A DNA stretch of 64,000 nt, from NCBI RefSeq assembly GCF_025698545.1, contig NC_068565.1, positions 5,394,001 through 5,458,000 of the forward strand, in the 5' to 3' direction. This document shows positions 47,259 to 59,834 of the stretch, in pieces (the stretch's first letter is position 1; every line of letters begins with the position of its first letter). This DNA is from Gossypium raimondii (lineage: Eukaryota > Streptophyta > Magnoliopsida > Malvales > Malvaceae). Below the pieces are notes generated by a model. That model had not been told where the DNA came from. It was given only the letters and a program-made list of their open reading frames with translations, and made no database searches. The translations under genes and the position numbers were made by a program.

Positions 47259-50039
47259 TGTAACACCCCTCGCCTAACTTGATCACTGAGTTCGAACTAC
47301 AGGACGCCACATTCATTTTCGGAGTAACTACATTCAATTATGAAGTAACATAATCATTCAAATATACAATTATATGTTAAACACATTTACATTATGATAC
47401 ACAATCAAATCCGAGTCTTAATCGAGCTTACAAAAGCTCTTTTGCTGACCTGAGCATGAAATATGACCAAATTGTAAAGTTTCAAAATCTTAGGTCCAAC
47501 ATCGTGACGTCACTTCCTCCACATCGTGATGTCACCAGACAGTTTTTCATATCGTGACCTCAAACCACTCAACGTCGCGATGTGATTCGCTGTCGGTTGA
47601 CGTTGCAACGAGGAAGAATGCTCATCAAGACATGGACTTTGTTTTTTTATAAAATTTGAGTCATTTGGTACCTATTTCAATGTTATCTCACAATTCATCA
47701 AATTAAGCATAAATGGTTAACCACACATGCATCAAAACACTTTAAATACACACCATTCAAGTGCAAATGGCCACAACCTAATTCATATAAACTTATAACA
47801 TCTATTTTGCCATTAGACATATCATAGCATCCCCGGTGCATACATGTCAACAATTAAGCATATACTAATTTCATTAATACCAATTTCATATCCAAATATG
47901 TCATTTCATATGCCACATACATATCACAAACCATTTACCAAAACATATCATTTCAACAAGGCATTACATTGCCAAAATGAAACCTTGGAAAGGTTTTAAG
48001 CTATAACTAACACTTTAAGTTAACAAATACAAAACACTTATGTACATGCCACAAAATTGGACTTAAAACGGTCGAAAAGCTACCAATTTGAAAACGAGAT
48101 TGTGTGAGCTTTTGGACGATTTGCAAGTTGAAATCTATAGAGAAAGAGAAAAACAACGGGGTAAGCATATTGAATGCGTAGTAAGTTCATAGGCATTAAA
48201 CAAAAACTTACATTATCTTTCAATTAAACACAATAAGCTACTAAGCTTGACATCATTTGGCTAGACATGACAATCCACAACATTAACAAGGTGAGTTTAA
48301 CATATAATCAATCATGTAATATCACAAGTACATATCATGTAATTTCATGCCACAATACATAAGAAACTTAAATCTCATTCAATTCAAGAATAATGTAATC
48401 ACATATATAAATCGAAAGCTTTATACTCTAATCATTCAATAATCTATCATTTGAATATCAAATTCATTTCGTGCCATTTCAATCTTTCATATTTCATTAA
48501 CCACTTGGTTCGATGAACCCTAGTAAAACGGACTAAAAAAACACTGGTAAACCACACTACACCAGATAACTCGTAAGTGCTTTAACTACAACATACCAAG
48601 GCACCGAAGTGTAAAGCCTGTAAGCAATAGTTCATATAATCATACAACAGTACATCCCTCCACCACACCAGGGTCTCCGTAGAGACATACAATACTCGAT
48701 GATCCACAACAAGTGTTGGATCCCAATATAATTTTTAATAATCTCTGTACAATCAAGTATCTCACACAATCACATATATCATACAAGTACGCATATAACC
48801 CTATTGGCATGTCAATCGTATCCTATCCTTTACTACATTCACTCAGGCATCTTTAACACATATAATCATTTCTTTATAGTTTAGTACATATCTCACATTT
48901 TGTACCACATTGCAAACAATTCAAATTACAACCAAACATACACATATTCATAATTCAAATATATAAAATTTAAATTCAATCATACCATATAAACTTACCT
49001 AGTCAAAACAACAAGCAAATTGAATCTTCAAAGACTATTCCATAATTTTGCCTTTTTCTCGATTATTCTCGGTTTGATTCAATTATTGATTTAAACAATT
49101 GTTTTAAACAATCTATCAATACTAAAAAAATTTATAGTATCCCATAATATGCATGAACTAGTTTAATTCTATTTTCTGAATGCCCCTAAAGTTTTGTATT
49201 TTGTTCAATTTAGTACCCAAAACCAAAATTACCATAACCTTCAGTTTTGGGCTTCGGTTTCAAAACCGATCTAATCACATACTTTTAGGACCCTCTATCA
49301 TCTATTATTATAGTAATTTCACATCAATTTTGTAATTTATACACTTTAGTCCTTTTGTACAAAACTAACAATTAAACTTTACAATTCAGTCATTTTTCAC
49401 ATTTAAGCTTAAAATCTATCAAGTTAACACCTATTTCTTCAATAAATCATCAATGGAAACTTTCAAAAAATTTAACAACTTTACAAATTGGTACATGAGC
49501 TAGCTAAATCAAGCTCCAATGATCTCAAATACATGAAAATTACAAGAAAATGGCTTGTATAGCTTACCAATTTAAGGGATGAATGTTTGAAACTTTTTTT
49601 AGGTTTTCTTTTATTTCTCACGACGAGGCTGAAGAAGATGAAGAAAATAAAGGTGACATCTTTATGCTGTAACTTATATGCTTGTAATTAAAATATAATT
49701 AATCATAATTATTTATTTAAACTTTAATTAATTAAAAGTTAATTGGAAATAACAAGATAGTGGATTTTAAAACCTTTCCACCACCATTTGAAGAAATTAT
49801 AATGGTTAAATTACCATTTTAGTCTTTTAGCTATTTAAAAATCTATAGTGATAAGACTTTTACAATTTAGTCTTAGTACCTTAATTAACTATCAATTCGA
49901 CAAAATTACTGGACCAAACTTTGATATATTTCTATAATAGACCTGTGAATATTAATATCGTCAATATTAATACTTGATTTATGGAAATAGAGTTCCGAAA
50001 CCTTCGTTTTCGACACCATCGAAAAATCAGACTGTTATA
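47259..50039. mobile_element. Gypsy-type long terminal repeat (about 2.8 kb), apparently solo
   Basis: It starts TGTAACACCCCTCGCCTAAC and ends near CGACACCATCGAAAAATCAG then TGTTATA. This start/end pair is typical of the long LTRs of Malvaceae Ty3/gypsy (Tekay-like) elements, with the usual CA end decayed to TA. Inside are the low-complexity ATCATTTCAT-type tracts and a hinge with ACCAGGGTCTCCGTAGAGAC. No gag-pol lies next to it. The 5-bp flanks (ATCAA and ACTAG) do not match, so a simple solo LTR is not proven. Identification rests on recalled features. Confidence 0.5.
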
Positions 50040-50079
50040 ACTAGTGTTCTTAGAACATGATTGAATTAGTCGATCAAAT

Positions 50080-51910
50080 TGATTGGAACGAGAACCGACC
50101 GATAGACCAGTCCAAACACCTCAGAGAGTACCAATTGTAATGGAACTTCGGCTCAAATGCTTGACTCCTTGTAAGGTAGTTGATGTGCCTTTCCATACTG
50201 ACAATCAACACAAACTACATTGTCTCATACCTCAAGCTGAGGTAGTCCATTTAGCATCAACTTCTTCATCATTACCTTTAGCTTTAAGTAGCTCACATGA
50301 CCAAGCCTTACGTGTAATAAATCAACAGTTTCATTTTTTTAAGTCTTGTTTATATAAGCTGATTGTGCAGACATTATATAGACAAACTCTAATTGTTTTC
50401 CTTCTGTGTATTGGTTAGTTTTAGATTTCGATACACCTTCACTTTGTTGGGTTTGAAAACTATGTAGTTTTTGTCTAACGTGAGTTGTGATACTAATAAC
50501 AAACTCTTCTTCATCATAGGCACAAGATACACATTTTGTAGCTTAACCTTATGTGGAATGTAACGATGGATAATCATGGTGTCACCAATGTGGGATATTG
50601 GTAATATGGAATCATCGACAGTAACCACAATTCTTCCTCTTTGTACTCTGTTGCACTTGATAGCTTCTCTTTATCTTTGGTCATGTGATTAGAACAACCG
50701 GAGTCAACTATCCAATCATCTTGACAGTTGATCGAACTATTTCTTACTATTGTTTGGCCATGTTCTATCCGTGGCTCCTCGATGCATGAAACTGCAATCT
50801 CTTCTTCACCATCGTCTATTATTGCACAAAAGGCTTGAAAATCCCACTCATTAATGTAAGTAGGCGACATTTCCTTGAACTTTTCTTATAATGTAATCTC
50901 GAGCAAAATGTTTTGACTTACCACAATTACAGCAATTACCTTGCTTCTTGCGAGTATTTTTACCCTATTGATTATCTCGCTTTGACTAAGCTCCCCATTT
51001 ATGTGAATTTTCATCTCTTCTTTTATTCTTCCATCTTTGTTGTCGGCCTTGGGGTGCTCACCCTTTGCCCAAGCTTGTCTTACTTTGTTGACTTTGCCCT
51101 CGAGCATCCCGTCTTTTACTAAACATTTCTTTTTCCTCTTCCTTAATCGAGACTCTAGACATTTGGTTAGCTAAAGCTTATTACTTGGTCTGTATCTTTC
51201 CAACTCAATAAGCGCCAACTCTTTAGACCAACCTTCTGTAGCTATTATGAGAGGCCATTATACTTTGGATTTAAGCTATTAATTATAATTCTTCGTAATA
51301 TGGCTTCACTAGGCATCTCATCTGGAGCTAGCTCTACAATTTCACTACTAATCGACTTAGCTTTGGTAAAGTATTGACTTACCGATATGCTCCATTGAAT
51401 CAAAGTCATTAGCTCATTCTCCAAGGTTTTTAACTTTGCCTTATTTGTCTTTCCAAACAATGTTGCCAAAATATCTCATTCTTCATTTAGAGTCTCAACA
51501 TCGTATTGCAAGATTGCACCTTTACAACCTTAACCTCCCACTTTTCCATGTCATTAGCTTGAGTTGGTGGTTCAACCTCATTTTCGTCAACTATGTCACA
51601 ACTCTTTCCCTTTTAGATAAAATTTCATCTGAAGGTTCCACATGCTATAATTGCTTCATCTAAGCTTTTGAATTGTGCCGGCTTGCACACCAAAACTTGC
51701 CATGTAGACTTATTAACGTCTTGTGCTACCTTAATTATGTTTGGTCCTAGACCAAAAATTAATTGCAACCTTGAACTGCAAAATTAGCAGCACTTCTTCT
51801 TCCGAGTAATCCCTAATCGATACTAATTTAAGAAATTCTTTCTATAATCAAGTTAACTGATATCCATAATAGTCGTGAATTACTATTTAACTAGCTCTGA
51901 TACTACTTAT
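50080..51910 (-). mobile_element. Ty1/copia retrotransposon remnant (gag to pre-integrase)
   Basis: Minus strand, from right to left. A primer-binding-like TAGTATCAGAGCTAG near 51895 comes first. Then come gag pieces (ENELMTLIQWSISVSQYFTK, EAILRRIIINSLNPKYNGLS) and a decayed zinc knuckle. The protease core follows: DDWIVDSGCSNHMTKDKEKL near 50690, the DSG active site. Then ISHIGDTMIIHR, LQNVYLVPMMKKSLLLVSQL, and the pre-integrase phrase LGHVSYLKLKVMMKK...CVDCQYGKAHQLPY (about 50150-50310). Stops and frameshifts separate the blocks. No integrase core, reverse transcriptase or second LTR was found. Confidence 0.8.
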
Positions 51911-53160
51911 TGAAGTAATTGAAGGAGCAAATATAAAATAACTTAAGCAATAAAAAAATGGACTCAATTAAAAATTAAACAAAACTTGCTTACTTAATGC
52001 CAAAAAAGTAATGATACCAAAACTTTAAGAAAACATTTCACTTGTTTCTTTTCTAACTCACGCCTACAAAATGGAAAGGATTCAGCCTATTTATAAGCTC
52101 TGTATGACGGTTTATGTAAGTCGGCATACATTGAATCGTTATATCATTATCTAATTGTGGATAAAATCATATAATTATGTGTTTAGATAATGATAGATGA
52201 CGATAAGCTTGAGAATTCTCTAGAAACATTGAGAAAGAGAAGCCGGTGATTATTAACATGGTATGCAGAACTATGCTCAAATGTGTTTTAGGCACATTGG
52301 AGGCTTAGAGCTGTCCGAATTTTACAACGCCCTTGACGTGTTTGTGAACCCGACATTGAGGCCTCAAGGCCTCGATCTTATACCTTGATTGAAGGCAAGC
52401 TAACACATTTTTCTGACTTACACTAACTGGGTATAGGTAAGGGGACCTTCCAAAAACTTAGAAAAAAATGGTCTATGTTACAAACGTACTCGTATCTGAA
52501 ACTCACCCGAGTTCAAGTTTTTATGGAGAATCTTTATGAATCTGCTGACATGTTCAGCAAACAGCTGTAAGAAGCATCAATAAGCTATACTTGGTAGCAT
52601 TAAGCTGGTGTAATCACCAATAAAAAGCATTGTTGTAAGACATTTGCAGATGAATGAAACGCTGTTTCGAGAGTTGGTGCGCAAAGAGCATCAATTCAGC
52701 AACTTACACGTAATATTATGCCAAGGAGTCGATTAGCAATCTGATTAAAGCAACGTGTTTTTATCGGATAACATTTGCCTACGTAATCTAAACTTTTTGC
52801 TTTTTCAGTTAGATAAGTAATTATCTAATAATATCCACAATTTCATGAAAGATAATAATCTGGTGAAAATAAACAAGTGTTATTTAAATGAAACTGCATA
52901 CATATTACAACTCATACGTATTACCAACAACAGAAAATCTCAAAGTACTTGAGGATTAATTAACTTATTCTTCATGTTATACATTTTCATATCCAATGGA
53001 GCAAAGAACTAAGTTCCCTACATAACATTCTGCAATTTCTGATCAGCTGCTGTCTCATGACCTATCGAGCTTGAATACGTATATGTCAAGTTTGGATATT
53101 CAAAGAGGACAATATCGGATTGTGACACATAACCCAATAGGTCGAGTCATGACATGCTGA
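51911..53160. other. Intergenic DNA, probably including part of the copia 5' LTR
   Basis: Sequence right of the primer-binding-like site should be LTR, and CCTATTTATAAGCTCTGTAT near 52088 would suit a retrotransposon promoter on one strand or the other. The outer LTR boundary was not located. From about 52800 it is the 3' region of the CLE gene. No other gene. Confidence 0.35.
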
Positions 53161-53424
53161 TTAATAGTGATGCTGAGGATCCGGCCCTCCGGGCGAGATT
53201 CTCTCCGGGCTACTGCTCAGCATCCTTCTGTAATAGTCGATTTTCGATAAATCGTAACCAAGTTTCTCCAACATAGTCATGCCATCAATCTTTTCCGCCA
53301 TTGTTGGGTTACCATGAGGTCCATGACCATAAGGCCTCGCTTCAGTGTTCGTTACAAGCATCAATACAATGATGATGAACGACAGCATCACCACCAGCCT
53401 AGAACTTGAACCAACGATAGCCAT
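53161..53424 (-). CDS. CLE signal-peptide precursor (CLE1-7 class)
   Basis: Intronless 87-residue precursor. An N-terminal hydrophobic signal peptide (about residues 9-29, RLVVMLSFIIIVLMLVTNTE) is followed by a variable acidic/basic region. The CLE motif RISPGGPDPQHH occupies residues 75-86, with one trailing Tyr. Arabidopsis CLE2-type dodecapeptides read RLSPGGPDPQHH, so the mature peptide differs by a single Leu-to-Ile change. The secreted, usually hydroxyproline-modified peptide is perceived by CLV1/BAM-type receptor kinases. CLE1-7 relatives act in root and shoot signalling tied to nitrogen and sucrose. A TATATATAT motif lies about 70 bp upstream of the ATG at 53424. The second CLE gene of the window is on the same strand 6 kb away. 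Confidence 0.93.
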   Translation of the reverse strand: MAIVGSSSRLVVMLSFIIIVLMLVTNTEARPYGHGPHGNPTMAEKIDGMTMLEKLGYDLSKIDYYRRMLSSSPERISPGGPDPQHHY

Positions 53425-54361
53425 GGAATATACGATCTTTTTTTAACAATGAGAAACGAAGTTATACATCAATAAACATGTCGATAAGCTTATATATATC
53501 GAAGGAGAAACTGTGCTTGGACAAGATTGAAATGACATTTACCATAAAAAAAGTCCGTTATTTCTTCAATATAAGACATGGATATTGGAACATCGACGTA
53601 TAATCAGATAAAATTTGACTGGAAATGTTTTTGTCTTAACCCCACAAACACAGTTGATTTTCTGCTTTCCTGACTCACCACCATTAGCGTTAGAGAGGGA
53701 TACAAAAAATATGATGATGATGCTTTAAGGTCGTATCAAAGTTGATGTTCTTTGCCTTTGATAAACAGCCAAAAGGGGCGGGTCACTGTTTTTACGTTGT
53801 GGCAACTCGGAAATCTTGTCGTTCTTCTTCTCAAGTGCTTTATCTTCTATTAACATTATTACAGAATTGAGTCAAAAAGCTCATGAAGACAATACAACAA
53901 TCCAATCTTGTTTTGTCTTTTCCAAAGACTTTTTTCTCCAATAGAGAGAAATAGAATTTCAAGTTGTCCTTATGCATGAATACGGCAAATATTACTTTTT
54001 TTAATGTTTTCGTGGTTGTTTGTTTCTCTTTTGTTCTTTGTCCACTTGTAAGCCGCACGCACGCATGATCCATTGAAAAAAGTTTTTTGTCCACACTTCT
54101 AATATCTTCCCACGTATTAGTTCACATAATATACGAGAAGGAAAAAGCTAAATTTTTGGAGATAAAATCAAAGAATTTCGGAGAGCCAAAGCTTAATTTT
54201 TTATTAAGATGACTTAGATTGAATTTTCAACCTTTGAGAGAAGTTAAAAATGGAATTTTTTACATTTAACAAAGAGGTTAAATTAGATTAAAATAAATTA
54301 TTAATATCAGAAGGGATTGAAATTGCGATTGTATAGTTTAATAAAAAAGGTGAAGGCTATA
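53425..54361. other. 5' flank of the first CLE gene, intergenic DNA
   Basis: Promoter region of the minus-strand CLE gene with its TATA motif, then AT-rich DNA. An 84-codon frame at 53840-54094 shows no family features. Confidence 0.45.
53491..53499 (-). promoter_or_regulatory. Probable TATA box of the first CLE gene
   Basis: TATATATAT about 70 bp upstream (minus strand) of the start codon at 53424. Confidence 0.55.
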
Positions 54362-54795
54362 TCTAAAGGTGTTCAAATTTCGATAAAAACTGAATTAACT
54401 GATCGAATCGATCTAATTCGGTCAGAGATCAGTTGATGATTTTTTGGAAGTTTTGTTATCGGTTAATTCGGTTAGAAATCGGGTAATTAACCAAATTAAC
54501 TTAACTTAATAATTAATAACATAAATTATATGTAGTTTTAATTCGGTTAATTCAGTCAAATGAACATTATCAATTTATTTATTTTTTATACTCGTTTTAA
54601 CCAAAAAAGCAAAACTATATAAATTTCGTTTAATTCGGTTAACCGGCCAGATTATTCGAAATATTTCAGTTCGATTTTTTTTTTGAAAAAAATTTAGTTC
54701 GATTAATAGTTAAAGGATTAAAAAAAACGGTTAATTTGATTAATAGTAGTTCAATTTGGTTAACTGATCAATTAACCGTTTAAACACCTTTAGGT
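54362..54795. mobile_element. MITE-like repeat with CTAAAGGTGTT ends
   Basis: The left end CTAAAGGTGTTCAAATTTCG and the reverse complement of the right end (CTAAAGGTGTTTAAACGGTT) are inverted repeats. The interior repeats the phrases CGGTTAATTCGGTTA and AACCGAATTAA many times in both orientations. Non-coding. Target duplication not clear. Confidence 0.55.
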
Positions 54796-56279
54796 ACGCT
54801 TACCCTTAGCTACACCTTCTATGAAACCTATGTTATTTAAATTTGAGATAAGTGTGAGATATGTTTTTATTTAAAAATTTGAGGATTTAATGACAACTTT
54901 CAAGTGGTCTAATTAAAATTTTATTCAGCTTAATAACAATTTAAAAAAATAGAGATTTAATTAAAAATTTCAAAAACTTTTAAAAATTAAAGAAGATTTT
55001 AAAATGTTTAGAAATTTAATTAAAAATTTCGAAGGCTAATGAAAATTTATAAAAGATTTTGGGATCTTAACCCATGGCTACTATTACGGTCCGCCTCTCT
55101 CTATATACATGGAGAGTGATTCGTAGGAATAAAGTATTTTAAAGAGAATGAAAAATTGGAGTAATATATATATTCGTGAAAATACTTGGTAAATCCGAAG
55201 TTTTATTAAATTAATCACTCTATTATTAAATAAATTAATTTAGTTATTATATTATTAAAAAGAATTAGATAAGATTAATTTTGATCAGTGTTAACATTTA
55301 TTGTTTTAAAAATATTATTTATCATATAATGGAGTTATATTTTAAAAGCTTTTAATAGTTTTGCAAATGAAAAAAATTCACGTCATTTTCAAACAATAAT
55401 GACCCGTTTGATTATTAGTGTAATAACATGAGAAAGAAATTTATTTAATATACATGTTTTGAAATATTTAGATATAAAATAAAGAATAATTAGTACAAAT
55501 TTAAACTTAAAATTAAAAGTATGAGTCGTAAAAAAAATAAGACATTTTAAAATAAGCAAAAAATTATTCTCTTTGCCACAAACAACTCATGTGAGTGGCT
55601 AAAGATGACCAATTGTAGTTAGGTTATTGCTAATTCATGTACTAAAACATGTGGAAAAATAATACTCCTATCAAACATAGTATAAATATTAACTTTATTA
55701 CAATTTGACATTATTTAATTTTTTAGTAGTACAAAATTAAATTAATCCATTTCATAATAAAATGACTAGTTGATATAATTCATATAATAAAATATATTAC
55801 AAATACTTTCACCAAAATAGGCCTATAATCAAAATCTTAAGATAGAAGAAAATTTGAGAATTTGTCATATAAATTGGAAATGATTAAATTAATATAAAAA
55901 TATATCATGATTAAATTCATACTTACGAGAATATTTTGTAGAACAAAACTACGAGATTTTAAGTCAAAGGAGATAATACTTGTATAAGTATGACTATGTC
56001 CAAAAATAATGTCATAAATTATTAAAAATAAAAAATTCCTTAAATTCCCCAAAAATAATTTTTTCCTATTAACTGTGACCGTTTACTCCACAAATTATCT
56101 CTATTTGAGATTGTTTGCAAATATCAATGCATAATATGAGTCATTTACATTGTTATTTTCTCTTTTAATGGGTTTTGCATTATTAATTTAGAATATTTAA
56201 TGCTTTATTATCAATCTATATATGACAAATGAATGATAAGAAATGACCTCATTAATAAGCAACATAAATATTAAAAATG
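54796..56279. other. Very AT-rich intergenic DNA
   Basis: No gene, RNA or well-delimited element recognised. Confidence 0.5.
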
Positions 56280-56365
56280 TCGATTGAGTCTTAACTCGAT
56301 TGGAAAGGGACTATGAGTAGTTCTAGACATTGTGTAAAAAAAAAACTCAGATATAATCAGAACCT
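56280..56365 (+). mobile_element. tRNA-derived SINE copy with internal deletion
   Basis: The head TCGATTGAGTCTTAACTCGATTGG (split here as TCGATTGAGTCTTAA plus CTCGATTGG) carries the A-box-like segment. It is joined directly to the tail GGGACTATGAGTAGTTCTAG then ACATTGTGT and an A-run. A copy at 57177 has the same head but continues with the B-box region missing here. This suggests the same family with the middle lost. Confidence 0.5.
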
Positions 56366-57175
56366 GTAATAAGATATTCTAAAATTATGCCTTTGTCCTT
56401 TAATCCTTTAAAGGTATTCTTCTTAATTTAGGTAAGATTTCAAATGTTTTTAGCATGATAGTAAAAATAATTCTCATATTAACTATTAAGACTATGAATT
56501 AATGTACCATATCATCGATTAATTAATAATTATTTTTAACTTCTCATAATTAAGTGACTAAAATAAAAATCTATTAATAATACAATATGTAAAGGTATAA
56601 CTTATCTAGTAATATTTATTAGCAATTTAACGAAAGGAATGACTTAATCGATTTCAAATAATCCATCAAATTCTAATTTTTCATAATTGAATAATTTAAA
56701 TATAAATATATATAAATTTATCCATATAATAATGGGTGGAAATGATATCTGTGAAGTTATAATAATTCATCAGGTTTTTGCGCATTGAAATTGTAGGAAT
56801 TAATTGGGATTTGACATACATCAGAGTATCGTATCCACTATTGATTAAGACATCATATGTAGAATGTTACATGCATACATGAATGTCTACAATTCCTTTC
56901 ATGACATCATCTCTCCCTCTTATGGTCTTCATCTTATCCTTACGCTCAATATCCATCTGTGTTCACATTCATAAACTTTCCACTAATGAAATTTCAGTTC
57001 AATTTTAATTTAAAATCACATTAAATTGAGGTATTAATTGAAAACTCACAATTAATTACATTCTTAAAATTTATCTTTAAAGTTTTGAACATTATTTAAT
57101 TTTGTGTTATTTCGATAATGATATCACAAATAATATGATAATTAAAAGAATATCTAAAAATACTTATAATCATGC

Positions 57176-57295
57176 TAATTGAGTTTTAGTTCGATTGGCA
57201 TCGATATTGTTGCTAGTTCAGGAGGACGTAGATTTGAATACACTGAAATGCATAACCTTTCTCTTTATATAAGAACATATAATAAGATTAATGTT
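57176..57295 (+). mobile_element. tRNA-derived SINE, 5' portion
   Basis: AATTGAGTTTTAGTTCGATT then GGCATCGATATTGTTGC, GGAGGACGTAGATTTGAATA and CACTGAAATGCATAACC. An A box (TAGTTCGATTGG) and B box (AGATTTGAATAC) are spaced about 35 bp apart, as in tRNA-like SINE heads. The body then decays into AT-rich sequence. Confidence 0.55.
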
Positions 57296-57598
57296 AAAAA
57301 AATACTTATAATCATAATCATTTCATTTAAAATTTACCCAATGATAATTTTATAATTTTTTTATATTTGTGTTCTGAAAACATATTTTAATTTTAAATTT
57401 TATTTATGTCCACAATAAAAATTTAAATTCTTTATACAATAGTGAAATGAGTAAAATTTTTCATTAAATTTATTGATTTTTTTATTTTTAAATATTCTAA
57501 TTTTTAGGATGTTTCTTAATTTTTTTAGATTTTTATTTATAGAATTTTGAAAATTTCAAATATTTGTTAATATAATATGATTTCAATTCTAATTTATA

Positions 57599-57678
57599 CT
57601 CTATTTTCTGAGCAAGAAGACTATCCTTTTATCTTGATCTCTATTTTCTGAGCAAGAAGACTATCCTTTTATCTTGAC
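57599..57678 (+). repeat. Perfect-looking 40-bp tandem duplication
   Basis: Two adjacent copies of a 40-bp unit beginning CTCTATTTTCTGAGCAAGAA and ending TATCCTTTTATCTTGA(T/C). The two copies differ at most at the last base. Non-coding. Confidence 0.95.
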
Positions 57679-59383
57679 CTTTATTATCAAATGATGAAAT
57701 GTGAGCAAAAGTAAAGAACACTATTGGCCTTTGGTTGGGTCTGGTCGGTCTCATTCAACCGATTTTGGTCTTCTTTTTTTTTGTTCTATCAGATTTCTTT
57801 AGTAGGATCCACTTAAACCCCCACTTCATTAACTACTTGGATTCATGATGATTGTGACTCATACTAGATAGATATGAAATAATATAATATGAAATAAGTA
57901 TAAAGTTTAAGACTATTAATATATTTTTGATAAGATTGTAGGTTAGAACATATTAAAGCCTAATATATAAAAAATTTTACTTGTGTCTAATAAGTTGAGT
58001 ATAGGGAATTTGACTTTTTTTTAGTGATTGAATTCAAGTTTAATGATTGAAAATAACGTTAGCTAAAGGGGTGAGGAGAGATCTGGTCTCGCTTGGCTTA
58101 AAAGGAAAATTTGAAAAATTCAATTTAATTTTTTAACCTTTCCAAAATTAAAAGATAAATAATTTAATTTAAGTATTTTCAATATAGAAATTTTAGCTTT
58201 GTTCACCAAATTTTATAATTTTACCTCGGCTATCCTTAAACAAAATTTCTCACTCTACCTTTAAATGAAATAATTTATCTCTCATTTAGGAGTTCAGTTT
58301 TATTTGACTTTGAATTTAATCCGATTTAAGTGTAACTATTTTTATACAAAACCCATATTCTATTTATAATTCCTCTTCAATTTTTAAATTAGAGAAATCA
58401 TCTTAATTATTACAATAGCAATTATATAATTGAGCAAACATTTACAATCAATAGGACGATTCGAATCCATGTTAATCCTTTATATTAGTGGCCGTCCCCT
58501 TTCACATTTGGATAAAAAAAAAAACACCAAGTCAAAACTTATTCCTAATTTGAGTTCTAGCTAGGAAGACGATGTGGAAATTGAATCTAAAATAGAAACA
58601 AAGTTGCTGTTTATTCGTTTGAAAGCTGACACTTACCCACAAAATATGGTTGGGAGTGTATACACATACACTGGACCTGCCTTCATAGGTGGGTTGGTAG
58701 TTTAAACAGTGCAATACACATACAATCCAGTTTTTAGTATTTATCTTGTATTATTTTAATTATCTTTTCTAATAATATAATCGTATTATATCCAATGAAA
58801 AGAATCTTAAAATCATGACATGAATCCAACTTTCAATAAAGAAAAGTGCTTTTTGATATCAATAAATATTAATTTTACATGTGGTGAAAAATGATTTGAG
58901 CAAAAATCTAGCTAACACCAAGGGCAAATGCATGTGCTGCAGAGTGCAGCTATATAGATCGATTCCCTCCTCCCCCAAAAAAAAATAAAATAAAGAAAGA
59001 AAGAAACGAAGGTGGTCGTGATTTGCTGATTTGTAAGTGTAACGAAGATATCCGAATATCCCACCATCTCCAAAGTAGTTTAGCCAGAAAAATGTTAAAA
59101 AGAAGTCTATCCATAGAAAATAAAAGCTTCAGATAGTTGAATTGCTACAAAATGATGGATATATAGATTATTGAAGTCTGATATATTATTGGTCAAATTA
59201 TGTCACCTTATTTTGATCTCCAATAGCTAAGTAATTGAAGAACAATTGTACAAACAGTCATCCACACACCAAATGATCTACACTAGAAGCAAGTAAAAGA
59301 AAATGTATGGAAAATGAAATTTCTAACATTTTTCTCTCTTTTTTCTGATGGTGCAAATCACTGGCTGCTAACAAAACGCATGA
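57679..59383. other. AT-rich intergenic DNA and 3' region of the second CLE gene
   Basis: No supported gene. The last few hundred bases should hold the 3' UTR of the CLE gene ending at 59384. Confidence 0.45.
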
Positions 59384-59770
59384 TTATTTATGATGATGAG
59401 GGTCAGGTCCCCCTGGACTAAGTCGTTTCGACTCGAATGGGATTCCGCCATTTCTTTGAATGCTTGCTTTAATGGCTTCCCTGCCTTCTTCGATCAATGG
59501 ACGGTTGGCTTCAATAATGGTTGCTTTAGAGTGTTGTTTGCCTGCAACTGCCAATGCTAACTGGTCTGTGCCTGAAAATTGTTTCGATTCAAAATGTCTA
59601 TAAGTTATTTCTACTTCATCATGTTTACTACTAGCCTTATACTGTGATTTTGATTCCATTTCCAATGCCGGATCAGCAGTCGAAAATGGATGAAACAACC
59701 GAGCCCCGGAACTCGAAACCAAGAACAAAACTTGCAGGGAAAGGTAGAATAAAACTTTGAAGCTCGCCAT
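59384..59770 (-). CDS. CLE signal-peptide precursor (CLE1-7 class), longer form
   Basis: Intronless 128-residue precursor, longer than most CLEs. The signal peptide is about residues 1-23 (MASFKVLFYLSLQVLFLVSS). A variable region of about 90 residues rich in Lys, Glu, Gln and Ala follows, and the motif RLSPGGPDPHHH occupies residues 116-127, with a trailing Lys. The dodecapeptide falls in the Arabidopsis CLE1-4 group (RLSPGGPDPxHH). Secretion, processing and perception by CLV1/BAM-type receptors are expected from the family. The TATA motif TATATATA is about 57 bp upstream of the ATG at 59770. Outside signal peptide and motif it shares nothing obvious with the gene at 53161, so the two are old relatives rather than a fresh tandem copy. 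Confidence 0.93.
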   Translation of the reverse strand: MASFKVLFYLSLQVLFLVSSSGARLFHPFSTADPALEMESKSQYKASSKHDEVEITYRHFESKQFSGTDQLALAVAGKQHSKATIIEANRPLIEEGREAIKASIQRNGGIPFESKRLSPGGPDPHHHK

Positions 59771-59826
59771 TGAGAGTTATCAAATGCAGGGTTGATAGTT
59801 GCCTAGCATGGGGTGCATGAATAGAG

Positions 59827-59834
59827 TATATATA
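59827..59834 (-). promoter_or_regulatory. Probable TATA box of the second CLE gene
   Basis: TATATATA about 57 bp upstream (minus strand) of the start codon at 59770. Confidence 0.55.
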
